Shown piece by piece: positions 7,415-16,254 of a stretch of 64,000 bases of DNA. Within the stretch, counting starts at the first letter, position 1. The number at the start of each line of letters is the position of its first letter. The notes under the pieces were generated by a model that saw only the letters and a list, made by a program, of their open reading frames with translations, searched no databases and was not told the origin of the DNA. The position numbers and the translations under genes were made by a program. Location: NCBI GenBank assembly GCA_002787775.1, contig PCUW01000015.1, positions 1 through 64,000 of the forward strand, written 5' to 3'. Source of the DNA: Bdellovibrionales bacterium CG12_big_fil_rev_8_21_14_0_65_38_15. GTDB taxonomy: Bacteria; Bdellovibrionota; Bacteriovoracia; Bacteriovoracales; Bacteriovoracaceae.

Positions 7415-7499
7415 ATCTCTACTCCGTCTTTCACAGCGGTTAACATTAACAAAAAGAAGACATTTTCTACCTTCACGTACGTCTCATGTCAAAAGTTTC

Positions 7500-8780
7500 G
7501 TGCTCTTAGGCCTAATAATCCCAATGTTTTCTTTTGCCGCGGCCGATCAATCACAAAGTTTGTTCCTTGCTATTGGTGAACACTCTGAGCTCAAGGTCCC
7601 CGATTTAAAGGAATTTTCGGTCTCAAACAATGACACTCTGTCCAATAAGTACCGTCCAAACCTTAAAACCCTTCTGCTTAGGGGAAAAAAGCAAGGTCAC
7701 TCAGAAGTCGTCATCTGGAATAAGGATCGCTCTAAGCAGGTCTGGAACGTTTACGTGCTTTCTAGATCAAAACACCTGCAGTGGATGGAGAGAATCCAAG
7801 CCTTGAACGATCTAGGGCTTCAAACGTCCGCTCAGGGCAGACTGATTAAGATTGAAGGAGAAATTCAGCATAAAGATCAATGGCACGCCTTTAGGGAAAT
7901 CTCACTCGATCTTGAAAATCAAAAGGATCTCACCTTTCTCAATCAAGTCAGGCCTAGTAAGGATCTGCAAAAAGAGAATATGGCCGAAATCTATGATGCG
8001 TTCTTAAATCTGCATGCCGATGATATCGACTGCCAAAGTTTAGATCAATCTTCTTGGATCACTTGTAACCTTTCAAATAAATCGAGTGAGCGAAAAGAGA
8101 TTAGTGATTTGATCGCCAAGCTTTCCAAGACTCATTTTATAAAAATACAAAAGTCTTTGGAATCCGCGAACTTTATGAATTACAAAATCAAACTCCACCT
8201 CTTTAAGCTGGAAAAGATCAATACTATCGAAGCAGATTTTACAGTGGAGAAAGCGGCCGGAAGTTTATCTCAGCTTAATCGATCTGATTTGATCCAACTG
8301 GCAAAGCAAGATGATTTTAGCTTGGGTGAAGTACGCTTTCATTTAGAAACCGTGGCCGATCCAGAAATTATTGTGCGTTTTGATAAGCCCTTTGAGTTCC
8401 AAATGGGTTCAGAAATTCCCTACACCACTCAAAATGAAAACAATAACAGTAATACCAATTTTCGTTTTGCCGGACTTAAGATGATTGGAAGTCTTACTTC
8501 TAGTCCAATGGGTCCAAGTCTTGATTACACGATCGAGCTTTCTGCTCCCGCAAGTGAAGGTCAAATTTCCGGCAATAAGAAAACGTCTTCGGTCTTAATT
8601 CATGAAAATAAAGACTATCATCTGTTTAAGTTAGAGTACTCCTCTAAGGGTTTAGATCAAAAGTCCCTTCCCTATATCGGATCGATTCCAGTGCTTGGTG
8701 CACTTTTTTCTGAAACACAAAAGCTTCATGAAGAAAAATTAATCATAGGTATCATTCGTCTGGAGCGTATCAATGAATGA
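7500..8780 (+). CDS. Tad pilus secretin (RcpA/CpaC family)
   Basis: Forms the outer-membrane channel for the Flp pilus. The protein has a signal peptide (VLLGLIIPMFSFAAA), an N-terminal pilus-secretin domain (~residues 20-100, with SLFLAIGEHSELKVPD and LLLRGKKQGHSEVVIWN), a BON-like segment, and a C-terminal secretin domain ending in the diagnostic LPYIGSIPVLGALFSE motif. GTG 7500 is the likely start (426 residues), though no Shine-Dalgarno sequence is evident. The frame is open upstream, but that part is antisense to the 45-residue gene and encodes no sensible protein. It overlaps the ATPase gene by 8 bases. It is shorter than many CpaC proteins. Confidence 0.75.
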   Translation: MLLGLIIPMFSFAAADQSQSLFLAIGEHSELKVPDLKEFSVSNNDTLSNKYRPNLKTLLLRGKKQGHSEVVIWNKDRSKQVWNVYVLSRSKHLQWMERIQALNDLGLQTSAQGRLIKIEGEIQHKDQWHAFREISLDLENQKDLTFLNQVRPSKDLQKENMAEIYDAFLNLHADDIDCQSLDQSSWITCNLSNKSSERKEISDLIAKLSKTHFIKIQKSLESANFMNYKIKLHLFKLEKINTIEADFTVEKAAGSLSQLNRSDLIQLAKQDDFSLGEVRFHLETVADPEIIVRFDKPFEFQMGSEIPYTTQNENNNSNTNFRFAGLKMIGSLTSSPMGPSLDYTIELSAPASEGQISGNKKTSSVLIHENKDYHLFKLEYSSKGLDQKSLPYIGSIPVLGALFSETQKLHEEKLIIGIIRLERINE

Positions 8781-9915
8781 AAAAATTGATCAACGTATTG
8801 AAATAGAATTTAAAAAACTATTTCAAAAACTTCTTTTGGAAGGATCGCTTTTAAACTTTGAACAGCTTTTGGAGCGAGTTTGCACTTATTTAGAAGTAAG
8901 CTGCAGCGAAATTAAAAGACAGTATCTCAAATCTTGGTATGAGCACCTGGCTGAACAAAAGTTTTTAAGTGAGATGATTGAGCGCTACCCTTCGGAAGAA
9001 ATTGTTTTTTATGGTCATAAGCTCATCTGCCACGACCAAGGACAAGTTAATGAGTCAATATTAAATGAAGAAGATTTCATCTTAGCTTGGACTCAACTGG
9101 CTTTTAAAAATGGAGTCAGTTGGAATCATGCCCACCCTTTTGCCAGCTTTAAATCAAATCTTTGTGGTAAAGACCAAAGAATCACGCTGATTCACCCAAG
9201 CCTGTCTCCCGATCAGAGCATGCGCGCTTTTGTTAGAAGCAAAGTTCAAAACCGATTTGAATTAAGTGATTTTTGTGGACCTGATCAACAGGCGTTTCTC
9301 AAAGACGCTGTCAGGCAACGAAAAAACATTCTATGTGTCGGCGCCACCAAAAGTGGCAAAACAACACTAATGGAAACGTTGATCGAAGATATCGATCCTA
9401 AAGACCACGTCATTGTTTTAGAAGACGTGCACGAGATCAAACGTCAATCGAGCAAAACGACGTATATGTTAGCTCAACCAAATGATGCCAATAAAAGTTT
9501 AAGTGAATACTGTGCCATGGCGCTTCGAATGAGTCCGGATAGAATTGTTCTAGGAGAGATTCGTTCACGAGAAGTTATTCCTTTACTGTTGGCATTTAAC
9601 TGTGGACACCGTGGGGGCCTAACCTCGCTTCACGCTGATAGTGTCGATGATGGTCTTGAAAGGCTTTGTCTTTTGTTCCAGCTTTATAGCGAAAATGCTC
9701 AGCTGCCACACCAAAAAGTGATGGAGCTGGTCTGTAAAAACATTGACCTGGTAGTCTTTGTAAAAGATAAAAAAGTGGCGCAAATTAGCCAAATCAAGGG
9801 TTCAGAGTCTGGAAAAGCCCTGTTTGAGGACCAATTCAATAAAATCCCCTCCAAATACCCATTATCAGGTCACGAAAATATACAGGATTGGTGGAAAAAT
9901 ACATCGGCCCCCTAG
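8773..9915 (+). CDS. tadA: Tad/CpaF-type pilus assembly ATPase
   Basis: A 380-residue secretion ATPase powering Flp pilus assembly at the inner membrane. Walker A is GATKSGKTT (~residue 194). A Walker-B-like IVLGEIRSRE (~257) and the His-box GLTSLHADS (~280) follow, all typical of CpaF/VirB11-like ATPases. The N-terminal ~120 residues are divergent. It overlaps the secretin gene, which implies coupled expression. The usual TadB/TadC membrane genes do not follow; a possible TadC-like gene lies at 23375-24244. The next gene is unrelated. Confidence 0.85.
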   Translation: MNEKIDQRIEIEFKKLFQKLLLEGSLLNFEQLLERVCTYLEVSCSEIKRQYLKSWYEHLAEQKFLSEMIERYPSEEIVFYGHKLICHDQGQVNESILNEEDFILAWTQLAFKNGVSWNHAHPFASFKSNLCGKDQRITLIHPSLSPDQSMRAFVRSKVQNRFELSDFCGPDQQAFLKDAVRQRKNILCVGATKSGKTTLMETLIEDIDPKDHVIVLEDVHEIKRQSSKTTYMLAQPNDANKSLSEYCAMALRMSPDRIVLGEIRSREVIPLLLAFNCGHRGGLTSLHADSVDDGLERLCLLFQLYSENAQLPHQKVMELVCKNIDLVVFVKDKKVAQISQIKGSESGKALFEDQFNKIPSKYPLSGHENIQDWWKNTSAP

Positions 9916-9948
9916 TTTTAAAACTCGGCTCTTGCTACAAGACAAAGC

Positions 9949-12399
9949 ATGAAAACCAGTGAGCTTTTATTACCTGTTGGGGACATGGATATGTGTCTTG
10001 CCGCCATTCATAATGGCGCTGATGCTATTTATGTAGGTGCCCCAGGATTTAATGCCCGCGGAAGAACTAAAGACCATGGCCTCACCGAACTCAAAGAGAT
10101 GATTGATCTTTGCCACTTGTATGGCGTGAAAGTTCATCTCGCCTTTAATATTCTTATCTTCGAAGATGAGATGCAAAAGATTAAAGACTATATCAAATCA
10201 ATTTTATCGTTAGGCCCTGATGCACTGATTGTTCAAGACTTAGGTCTTGCATGGCTGATTAAATCAATGGCGCCAACTCAGGTTCTACACGCCTCAACTC
10301 AAATGACGATTACTAATGAGCTGGCCATGAACGAAGTGGCCGATCTAGGCTTCACCCGCTTTGTACTTGGACGCGAATGTAGTTTGCCCGAAATAAAAAT
10401 CATTCGTGACAATACAGATAAAGAACTTGAAGTTTTTGTTCATGGTGCTTTATGTGTCGCCTACTCTGGTCAGTGTTTTACTTCAGAGGCGATTGGTGGA
10501 CGTTCGGCCAATCGAGGTCAATGTGCTCAAAGCTGTAGACTCGAATATGAATTGATCGTTGATGGCGTAAAGGCCAAAAGCCATAAAGGCCCGTACGCAG
10601 TTTCACCAAAAGATTTGCTAGGCCTTGCTCAGGTTAATGAACTACAAGAAATTGGAGTTGAAAGCTTTAAAGTAGAAGGCAGACTTAAAGGCCCTGACTA
10701 TGTGGCGAGTGTGGCAAAAAACTATCGTGATACTTTAAGAACTGGAAAGTTAGAAAACTTTGAACAAAAAAAGAAAGAGCTAGAAAGAACCTACTCGAGA
10801 GGTTTTTATAATGGCTGGCTTGGCGGAGTTGAACATCAACAGCTTGTTGGTGGTAGCTACTCCAATCACCGCGGTCAATATTTAGGCAAACTCGAAAAAA
10901 TAGAAAAGAATCAAATCGTTATTAAAACGACTGAGCAAATTGAAAATGGCTGTGGCCTTTTCTTCTCGGGTCTTGGGTCTGGAAGTTTTGTTTATAAAGT
11001 TCAGTATCAAACGGACTCCGTCATCATTGAACTGGCTAAAGACTTTGCACTATCTAAACTTTCAGTTGGCGAAGATGTTTACTTAAATAAAGATCCTGCC
11101 CTAGAAAAAGATTTAGCCAAAAGTTGGAAAGAAAAAGATCGACTCAAAAAAATCCCTCTTTCAATAGAAGTTACTGCAAAGCTTGGCTCTCCTATTCGAG
11201 TTAAGGCCAGTGACGCAAAAAATATTGTTCACGTCACTTCAAGTGAGCCTATCCATACAGCGCAAAAAAGTGGCGCGACTAAAGAAGATATCATTAAAGG
11301 CATTAGTGGCTTTGGTGCAAGTGTTTATGAAGTTGAGACTATTGAGATTGAAGCCGATCTTGATTTATTTATCCCAAATCAGCTTTTAAAGACTTTAAGA
11401 AAAGAGATTATTCAAAAACTCAATGAGCTTAGAACTCGAGTTAAAACAATTGATTTTAAAGAAGTCTCAACTAAGATCGAATCTCGTTTTAAAGTAAGTG
11501 ATGCTAAAACGAATGTTCTTCTTCGCGATCAAAACCAACTGATTCAATTTCTTCATGCCGCTGGTAAAGATACATCGTTTGAAGCCGACATGCTGGGCAC
11601 AATCACTCTCGACTTTGAGTTTGGAAAACATTATCAGGAAGGCCTTAAGCTTATTCGTGACCACGGTTTTAAAGCAGCGATTGCGACAACCCGTATCTTA
11701 AAACCAAAAGAGTATCATCACCTTAAAGTGATTGAGCGCTTAGCTCCTGATCAAATTTTGATTAGAAATCTTGGCGCTTTAAACTTTTTAAAAGAAAGTG
11801 GAATTTCTCTTCGTGGGGATTTCTCATTAAATATCACTAATTCATTAACCGCAAATTATCTTAAACAGAAAAATTTAGACTCAATCACCATGGGGCTTGA
11901 TCTGAATCAATGGCAAGTTGATGATATGCTTGATCATTGCCCAGGCGATTGGTTTGAAGTAATCGTTCATCAGCACATGCCAGAATTTCATATGGAGCAT
12001 TGTGTGTTTGCCGCCTATATGAGCCAAGGCACTAGCTTTAAAGATTGTGGCAAGCCTTGTGAAAAACATAAGGTCTCGCTTAAAGACTCCTACGGAAATA
12101 TTCATCACCTCGCTGCCGATCATGAATGTCGAAACACGATGTTTAAGGCAGAAGCTCAGGTTGCCGTCTCTCAAGTTAATCAATGGCACTCTAAAGGTGT
12201 TAATCAATTTAGGATTGAAGGACTTTGGGAAGATGGAGCCAAGCTATTAGAAAAGACTAGAATCTTTCAACAGATCTTAAAGAATATCACTAAGGCACCT
12301 GAGGCTTTAGGCCAATTAGGTATGCTTGAAAGCTTTGGCGTTTCTGCAGGACTGTTAAATAAGAAAGATAATTATAAAGATCGTAAAAAAGAGCTATGA
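9949..12399 (+). CDS. rlhA: U32-family RNA hydroxylase (RlhA-like)
   Basis: An 816-residue member of the peptidase U32 family. The N-terminal domain (ELLLPVGDMDMCLAAIHNGA, DAIYVG...FNARG) and the cysteine cluster (GALCVAYSGQCF ... NRGQCAQSCR, ~residues 165-200) are diagnostic. In E. coli RlhA and TrhP these cysteines are needed to hydroxylate 23S rRNA C2501 or tRNA uridines, using prephenate-derived chemistry. The overall length, internal DUF3656-type insert and extra C-terminal cysteine region (~685-730, HCVF, DCGKPCEKH, HECRN) fit RlhA best. The next gene, an rRNA pseudouridine synthase, overlaps it by 4 bases, supporting an RNA-modification role. The exact substrate is not proven. Confidence 0.8.
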   Translation: MKTSELLLPVGDMDMCLAAIHNGADAIYVGAPGFNARGRTKDHGLTELKEMIDLCHLYGVKVHLAFNILIFEDEMQKIKDYIKSILSLGPDALIVQDLGLAWLIKSMAPTQVLHASTQMTITNELAMNEVADLGFTRFVLGRECSLPEIKIIRDNTDKELEVFVHGALCVAYSGQCFTSEAIGGRSANRGQCAQSCRLEYELIVDGVKAKSHKGPYAVSPKDLLGLAQVNELQEIGVESFKVEGRLKGPDYVASVAKNYRDTLRTGKLENFEQKKKELERTYSRGFYNGWLGGVEHQQLVGGSYSNHRGQYLGKLEKIEKNQIVIKTTEQIENGCGLFFSGLGSGSFVYKVQYQTDSVIIELAKDFALSKLSVGEDVYLNKDPALEKDLAKSWKEKDRLKKIPLSIEVTAKLGSPIRVKASDAKNIVHVTSSEPIHTAQKSGATKEDIIKGISGFGASVYEVETIEIEADLDLFIPNQLLKTLRKEIIQKLNELRTRVKTIDFKEVSTKIESRFKVSDAKTNVLLRDQNQLIQFLHAAGKDTSFEADMLGTITLDFEFGKHYQEGLKLIRDHGFKAAIATTRILKPKEYHHLKVIERLAPDQILIRNLGALNFLKESGISLRGDFSLNITNSLTANYLKQKNLDSITMGLDLNQWQVDDMLDHCPGDWFEVIVHQHMPEFHMEHCVFAAYMSQGTSFKDCGKPCEKHKVSLKDSYGNIHHLAADHECRNTMFKAEAQVAVSQVNQWHSKGVNQFRIEGLWEDGAKLLEKTRIFQQILKNITKAPEALGQLGMLESFGVSAGLLNKKDNYKDRKKEL

Positions 12400-12944
12400 A
12401 GTATATTGCCTTTTATAAGCCATTTAATGTTCTAAGCCAGTTTACTGGTGAAATGAATGATCGAACGTTAGCTGAGTTTAATCTTCCTAAAGAAGTCTAT
12501 GCGGCGGGAAGATTAGATAAAGATAGCGAAGGTCTTTTACTTCTTACTAATGACGGCCCCTTTATCAAAAAACTTTTAGAGCCACAGTTTGAAAAAGTAA
12601 AAACCTATTGGGTTCAAGTTGAAAATATTCCTAGCCAAGAGTCTTTGTTAAAGCTCATGGCGGGACTAAAGATTCAAGAATATCAAACCCTACCTTGCCA
12701 AGCCAGAATCATCGATAATCCAGACATGCCGCCAAGAATGCCACCAATACGTGAGCGAAAAAATATACCAACTTGCTGGTTGGAAATAAAATTAATTGAA
12801 GGTAAGAACAGGCAAGTTCGAAGAATGACGGCCGCCATTGGCCACCCAACTCTTAGACTTGTTCGTTACTCAATTGGTAAACTCACTTTAAGAGATCTCA
12901 AGCCTGGTGAATGGACAGAGGTTTCTAAAGAGAATATTATTTGA
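12396..12944 (+). CDS. rluE: 23S rRNA pseudouridine synthase, RluE/RsuA family
   Basis: A 182-residue enzyme of the RsuA/RluB/E/F family that isomerises uridine in rRNA. The catalytic motif AAGRLDKDSEGLLLLTNDG (Asp in RLDKDSEG, ~residue 42-46) is intact, and the closing GKNRQVRRMTAAIGHPTLRL motif is typical. The N-terminal S4 domain is absent, as in RluE, which modifies 23S U2457 in E. coli. The ATG overlaps the stop of the U32 gene (ATGA), so the two are translationally coupled. Confidence 0.85.
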   Translation: MKYIAFYKPFNVLSQFTGEMNDRTLAEFNLPKEVYAAGRLDKDSEGLLLLTNDGPFIKKLLEPQFEKVKTYWVQVENIPSQESLLKLMAGLKIQEYQTLPCQARIIDNPDMPPRMPPIRERKNIPTCWLEIKLIEGKNRQVRRMTAAIGHPTLRLVRYSIGKLTLRDLKPGEWTEVSKENII

Positions 12945-12949
12945 TTACA

Positions 12950-14200
12950 ATGCAAGAGCCACTTCTTAAGTCAAATACAGTCGTCATCAAAAATACGATG
13001 AAGTTATTATTATTTATAATGGCTCCGCTGTATATTTTATCCATATTAAGACTAATTCAACACGGCTGGCAGCCGGTTATGTTTTTTCATACATTTGTAT
13101 TTCTAGGTATTTTGATTTTTAATTTTTGGCAAAAATCTTTTAGTACAAATATTCAATCTAATGCCATTATTGCTTGCTTTATTTTACTTGGAATGGGCGC
13201 CATTCTTCATAATAATGCAATCGTCTTCGGCTCAAGTATGTATTTGATTGCCCTTATCTTTACAATTTTGTTTCATTCATTAAGATCAGTTATCACACTC
13301 ACGTTTTTACTTTTTTTAAGTAAAATATTTTTTTTATTTCATCTAAATATTAATATTTCTCTACAAACTATTTTCTTGGTTATTACATGGCCTGTTTTAT
13401 GTGTCTTTGCCATTTATGTTGTCCACCATATGAGAAGTACTTTAGAGAAAACAATTGAGGAACTTGATTTTGCAAAAAATGAAGCTCAAAAGGCAATTGA
13501 GGCAAAAAGTCTTTTTTTAGCAACGATTAGTCATGAAATTAGAACTCCTTTAAATGGAATCATCCTTGGAGTTGATCTGCTAGACGAAGGTCATCTAATT
13601 CAAGAAGATAGAGCCAACTTAGAGATCGTAAAGAACTGTAGTGGAAATCTTCTAAGTCTTCTTAATGATGTGCTTGATTTCTCTAAAGTTGATGCTGGAA
13701 AACTTTCAATAGATATTGCACCTGTGAATTTAATAGAAGTTGCCAGTCAGTCTCTTGATCAGTTTAGAAATACAAATGACTTGATTACGGCAAAACTCAT
13801 CATAGATGAAGTTTTTCCAGAATTTGTTCTAACCGACCTAGTGAGAATTAGACAAATTATCTTAAATCTTCTTAGTAATGCTTTTAAGTTTACCAAAAAA
13901 GGTAACGTCAGCTTAATGCTTAAAGCAAAACAACAAGAAGATCAGTATTACCTCATTGAGATCATTGTTAAAGATACTGGGATTGGCATAGATCAAGAAA
14001 ATATCCCTCTTCTCTTTCAAGATTTTCAGCAGTTAGATGCTTCCATCACAAGAGAGTTTGGAGGGACAGGTCTTGGTCTATGGATCACAAAGAAGCTTGT
14101 TACTCTTTTATCTGGTGAAATAAGTGTCGATAGTAAACTTGGTCAAGGATCAACCTTTACTTGTCGTTTCCATATGCAATCATCAATGAAATTGAGCTGA
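12950..14200 (+). CDS. Membrane sensor histidine kinase
   Basis: A ~416-residue kinase with about six hydrophobic segments in the first ~165 residues and little periplasmic material, so it senses within or at the membrane. A short coiled linker leads to the HisKA phosphorylation motif SHEIRTPLNG (His ~195) and HATPase domain: N box (NLLSNAFKFT), G1 (DTGIGID), F box and G2 (GGTGLGL). No receiver domain or adjacent partner regulator is present, so it is an orphan kinase. ATG 12950 is preferred; a TTG at 12941 overlaps the previous gene. Its 3' end overlaps the convergent enoyl-CoA hydratase gene by 18 bases. Confidence 0.85.
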   Translation: MQEPLLKSNTVVIKNTMKLLLFIMAPLYILSILRLIQHGWQPVMFFHTFVFLGILIFNFWQKSFSTNIQSNAIIACFILLGMGAILHNNAIVFGSSMYLIALIFTILFHSLRSVITLTFLLFLSKIFFLFHLNINISLQTIFLVITWPVLCVFAIYVVHHMRSTLEKTIEELDFAKNEAQKAIEAKSLFLATISHEIRTPLNGIILGVDLLDEGHLIQEDRANLEIVKNCSGNLLSLLNDVLDFSKVDAGKLSIDIAPVNLIEVASQSLDQFRNTNDLITAKLIIDEVFPEFVLTDLVRIRQIILNLLSNAFKFTKKGNVSLMLKAKQQEDQYYLIEIIVKDTGIGIDQENIPLLFQDFQQLDASITREFGGTGLGLWITKKLVTLLSGEISVDSKLGQGSTFTCRFHMQSSMKLS

Positions 14201-14959
14201 TCTTTTTTCAACAAAAGCCGCCACACCTTCAACTTTATCTGCTGTTAAAAAAACTTCCCCAAAGGCATCACGTTCCTGAATCAAGCCATCAGCAACATTC
14301 TGTCCCATTGTGTTTTGAATCACTTTTTTACAGATGGTGACTGCAGACTTTGATCGATGTCCAATTTCATTTATTTTTTCTCTAGCGGCTATCAACAGCT
14401 CTGCTCTTGTCTTAAAAACTTCTAAAACAAGTCCATACTCTTTAGCAGTTTGAGCATCTATCGTTCTACCTGAGTAAATTAGCTCTCTCGCTCTTGAAGC
14501 TCCAACATATAAAGGAAGTCGAATACAACCACCAAATCCGGGAATCAAACCAAGAGAGACCTCTGGCTGACCAAACTTAGCACTCTCACTAGCGAAGATA
14601 AAATCACAGGCCATCGCTAGCTCACATCCGCCTCCTAGAGCGAATCCATCTACAGCTGCAATAACGACAAAAGGCAATTTTTCAATTTTAAGAGTAATAT
14701 TCTGTGCCAGGGCAGAAAAATCAATCCCCTCTTGCTGATTCATCTTTGCCATCTGAGCAATATCTGCTCCTCCAGCAAAAGCTTTTCCACCTTCACCTGT
14801 TAATACCATTCCTTTTAGTTTTTGAGTCTGCAAAAATTCTAAGGCTTGATCGAGCTCTAAAAATAATTCTTTTGAAAGAGCATTATATTTTTTAGGACGA
14901 TTAAGGACAACAACAGCAATGTCATTATCAATCGTAAGCTTTATATTTTCAAATTTCAT
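14183..14959 (-). CDS. Enoyl-CoA hydratase/isomerase family protein
   Basis: A 258-residue crotonase-fold enzyme. The oxyanion-hole segment KAFAGGADIAQM (~residues 60-71) and GFALGGGCELAMACDF (~100-115) are present, with both catalytic glutamates (CELA; and FGQPEVSLGLIPGFGG ~125-140) conserved. It probably hydrates trans-2-enoyl-CoA in fatty-acid oxidation. The ATG at 14959 follows GGAG at good spacing; an upstream ATG adds seven residues without such a signal. Together with the two upstream minus-strand genes it may form an operon (8-base gap). Confidence 0.85.
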   Translation of the reverse strand: MKFENIKLTIDNDIAVVVLNRPKKYNALSKELFLELDQALEFLQTQKLKGMVLTGEGGKAFAGGADIAQMAKMNQQEGIDFSALAQNITLKIEKLPFVVIAAVDGFALGGGCELAMACDFIFASESAKFGQPEVSLGLIPGFGGCIRLPLYVGASRARELIYSGRTIDAQTAKEYGLVLEVFKTRAELLIAAREKINEIGHRSKSAVTICKKVIQNTMGQNVADGLIQERDAFGEVFLTADKVEGVAAFVEKRSAQFH

Positions 14960-14967
14960 CTTAACTC

Positions 14968-16254
14968 CTATGAATCCCAAATAGCGCCAAAGGCAGGGAT
15001 CCCTCTTTGTTCAAGTTCATAGTTCACATGGAAAGTTACTTTTTGATTAGAAATAACAATCACCGCTTCTGCTTCAAATTCTTTAAAGGCATGATAAGCA
15101 AGTTTGACAAGATCAGGTTTACCATTGGCCGTTGTATCCCAAATCAGTGCATCTGGATTTGAGTCCATTATCTTATCAACGAGCTCATCGCCATATGTCT
15201 TTCTTGGATCACGAGTTGACCAAACCAGCTTTGATGGAACTTTCACATCCAATAAATGTGGAAGGCATGGTCCGATACCGCTTCCAGTTGCAACCCAGAC
15301 TACTTTCTTAAAGAGCAGCTCAACGTTACCTACCCCGGCCGTAGTAATCCCTTTAACCCATAATTTTTTAGGCTTTTGATCAATCAATCTTCCAGTCCAA
15401 TCACCTGCTCTAGAAATGGTTAATCTAAAACCTTTTTCACCTGGAACTGGAATGTTAGCAAACGAGTGCCATTCAAAAAGAGGGTTTGTACTAAGCTCAG
15501 TTGAAGATCCTGCAAAGGGCGTTTCACCGTGATCAAACTTAGCCAGAGCTGCATGATCTGACGGAGAATTTATCTCAACATGAACTCTTTTAAGTCTAAA
15601 CCAAGGAAGAGCAACACAAAAAGTGAGGTAACTAAGTACAACTTTATTAGCACTAAAGATCGCGCCTTCTTGCACAAAGCACTCGGCCCAAAAAAGTAAA
15701 ATAGAGGTCCAGTTACCAAAACGTGCGACGATTTCAAAAAGGTTATGCTTAGGGAATCGTATTTGTGGTAAAGAAACAATCATCACCGCCATTAGGACTA
15801 ATAGATGCACTGCCAATAAGACATTGAGTGAAGTTAGTCCTTGATTCATTGATTGAGTTAGAAAATAACCCAACCAAAAAGTACCAGCGATATAGCCACC
15901 GATATGTATACCACCAAAATGATAAACCTTTCCTAAGGCCCAACGTACTTTAATAGGCCAGCTTTTTGGAGCACTCGTTGCCATCTTAAACAAAAGATTA
16001 ATGACCCATTGCTGGCGAATGAAAATTCCGACACCAAAGTTCAACAAGATTAGGTTTTGAACTTGGGCAGCTGTTTGATCTGCATTTAGAAAAATATAAG
16101 CATTAAGCACGATCATCAAAAAGGCTAATCGAAAATATGGTCTAAAAAGTGGATGATAAAAGACTTTAGAAAACAAACTAATCTTTTGATCAAAATCATT
16201 TCTTTCCAGCTGCTTTGTCTCAATCTTTGGAGTTAAATTAATTACATTAGTCAT
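14968..16254 (-). CDS. Integral membrane protein with ferredoxin-reductase-like C-terminus
   Basis: A 428-residue protein. The first ~215 residues contain about six hydrophobic segments with several histidines between helices (YHFGGIHIGGY, LAVHLL), which might bind a cofactor. The C-terminal ~190 residues resemble an FAD/NAD(P)-binding reductase domain: FRLTISRAGDWTG recalls an FAD-binding beta-barrel strand, and VVWVATGSGIGPCLPHLL recalls the NAD(P)-binding GTGIAP loop. Its start overlaps the end of the adenylation-enzyme gene by 8 bases, so the two products probably work together. I cannot name the reaction; a membrane redox step on an adenylated or released acid is a guess. Confidence 0.55.
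   Translation of the reverse strand: MTNVINLTPKIETKQLERNDFDQKISLFSKVFYHPLFRPYFRLAFLMIVLNAYIFLNADQTAAQVQNLILLNFGVGIFIRQQWVINLLFKMATSAPKSWPIKVRWALGKVYHFGGIHIGGYIAGTFWLGYFLTQSMNQGLTSLNVLLAVHLLVLMAVMIVSLPQIRFPKHNLFEIVARFGNWTSILLFWAECFVQEGAIFSANKVVLSYLTFCVALPWFRLKRVHVEINSPSDHAALAKFDHGETPFAGSSTELSTNPLFEWHSFANIPVPGEKGFRLTISRAGDWTGRLIDQKPKKLWVKGITTAGVGNVELLFKKVVWVATGSGIGPCLPHLLDVKVPSKLVWSTRDPRKTYGDELVDKIMDSNPDALIWDTTANGKPDLVKLAYHAFKEFEAEAVIVISNQKVTFHVNYELEQRGIPAFGAIWDS

Noticed and set aside
7206-7499. Upstream extension of the secretin frame to an ATG at 7206
   Set aside because: It is antisense to a well-signalled minus-strand gene with terminator, encodes a Trp/Arg-rich stretch with no signal peptide, and the secretin's own signal peptide begins after 7499.
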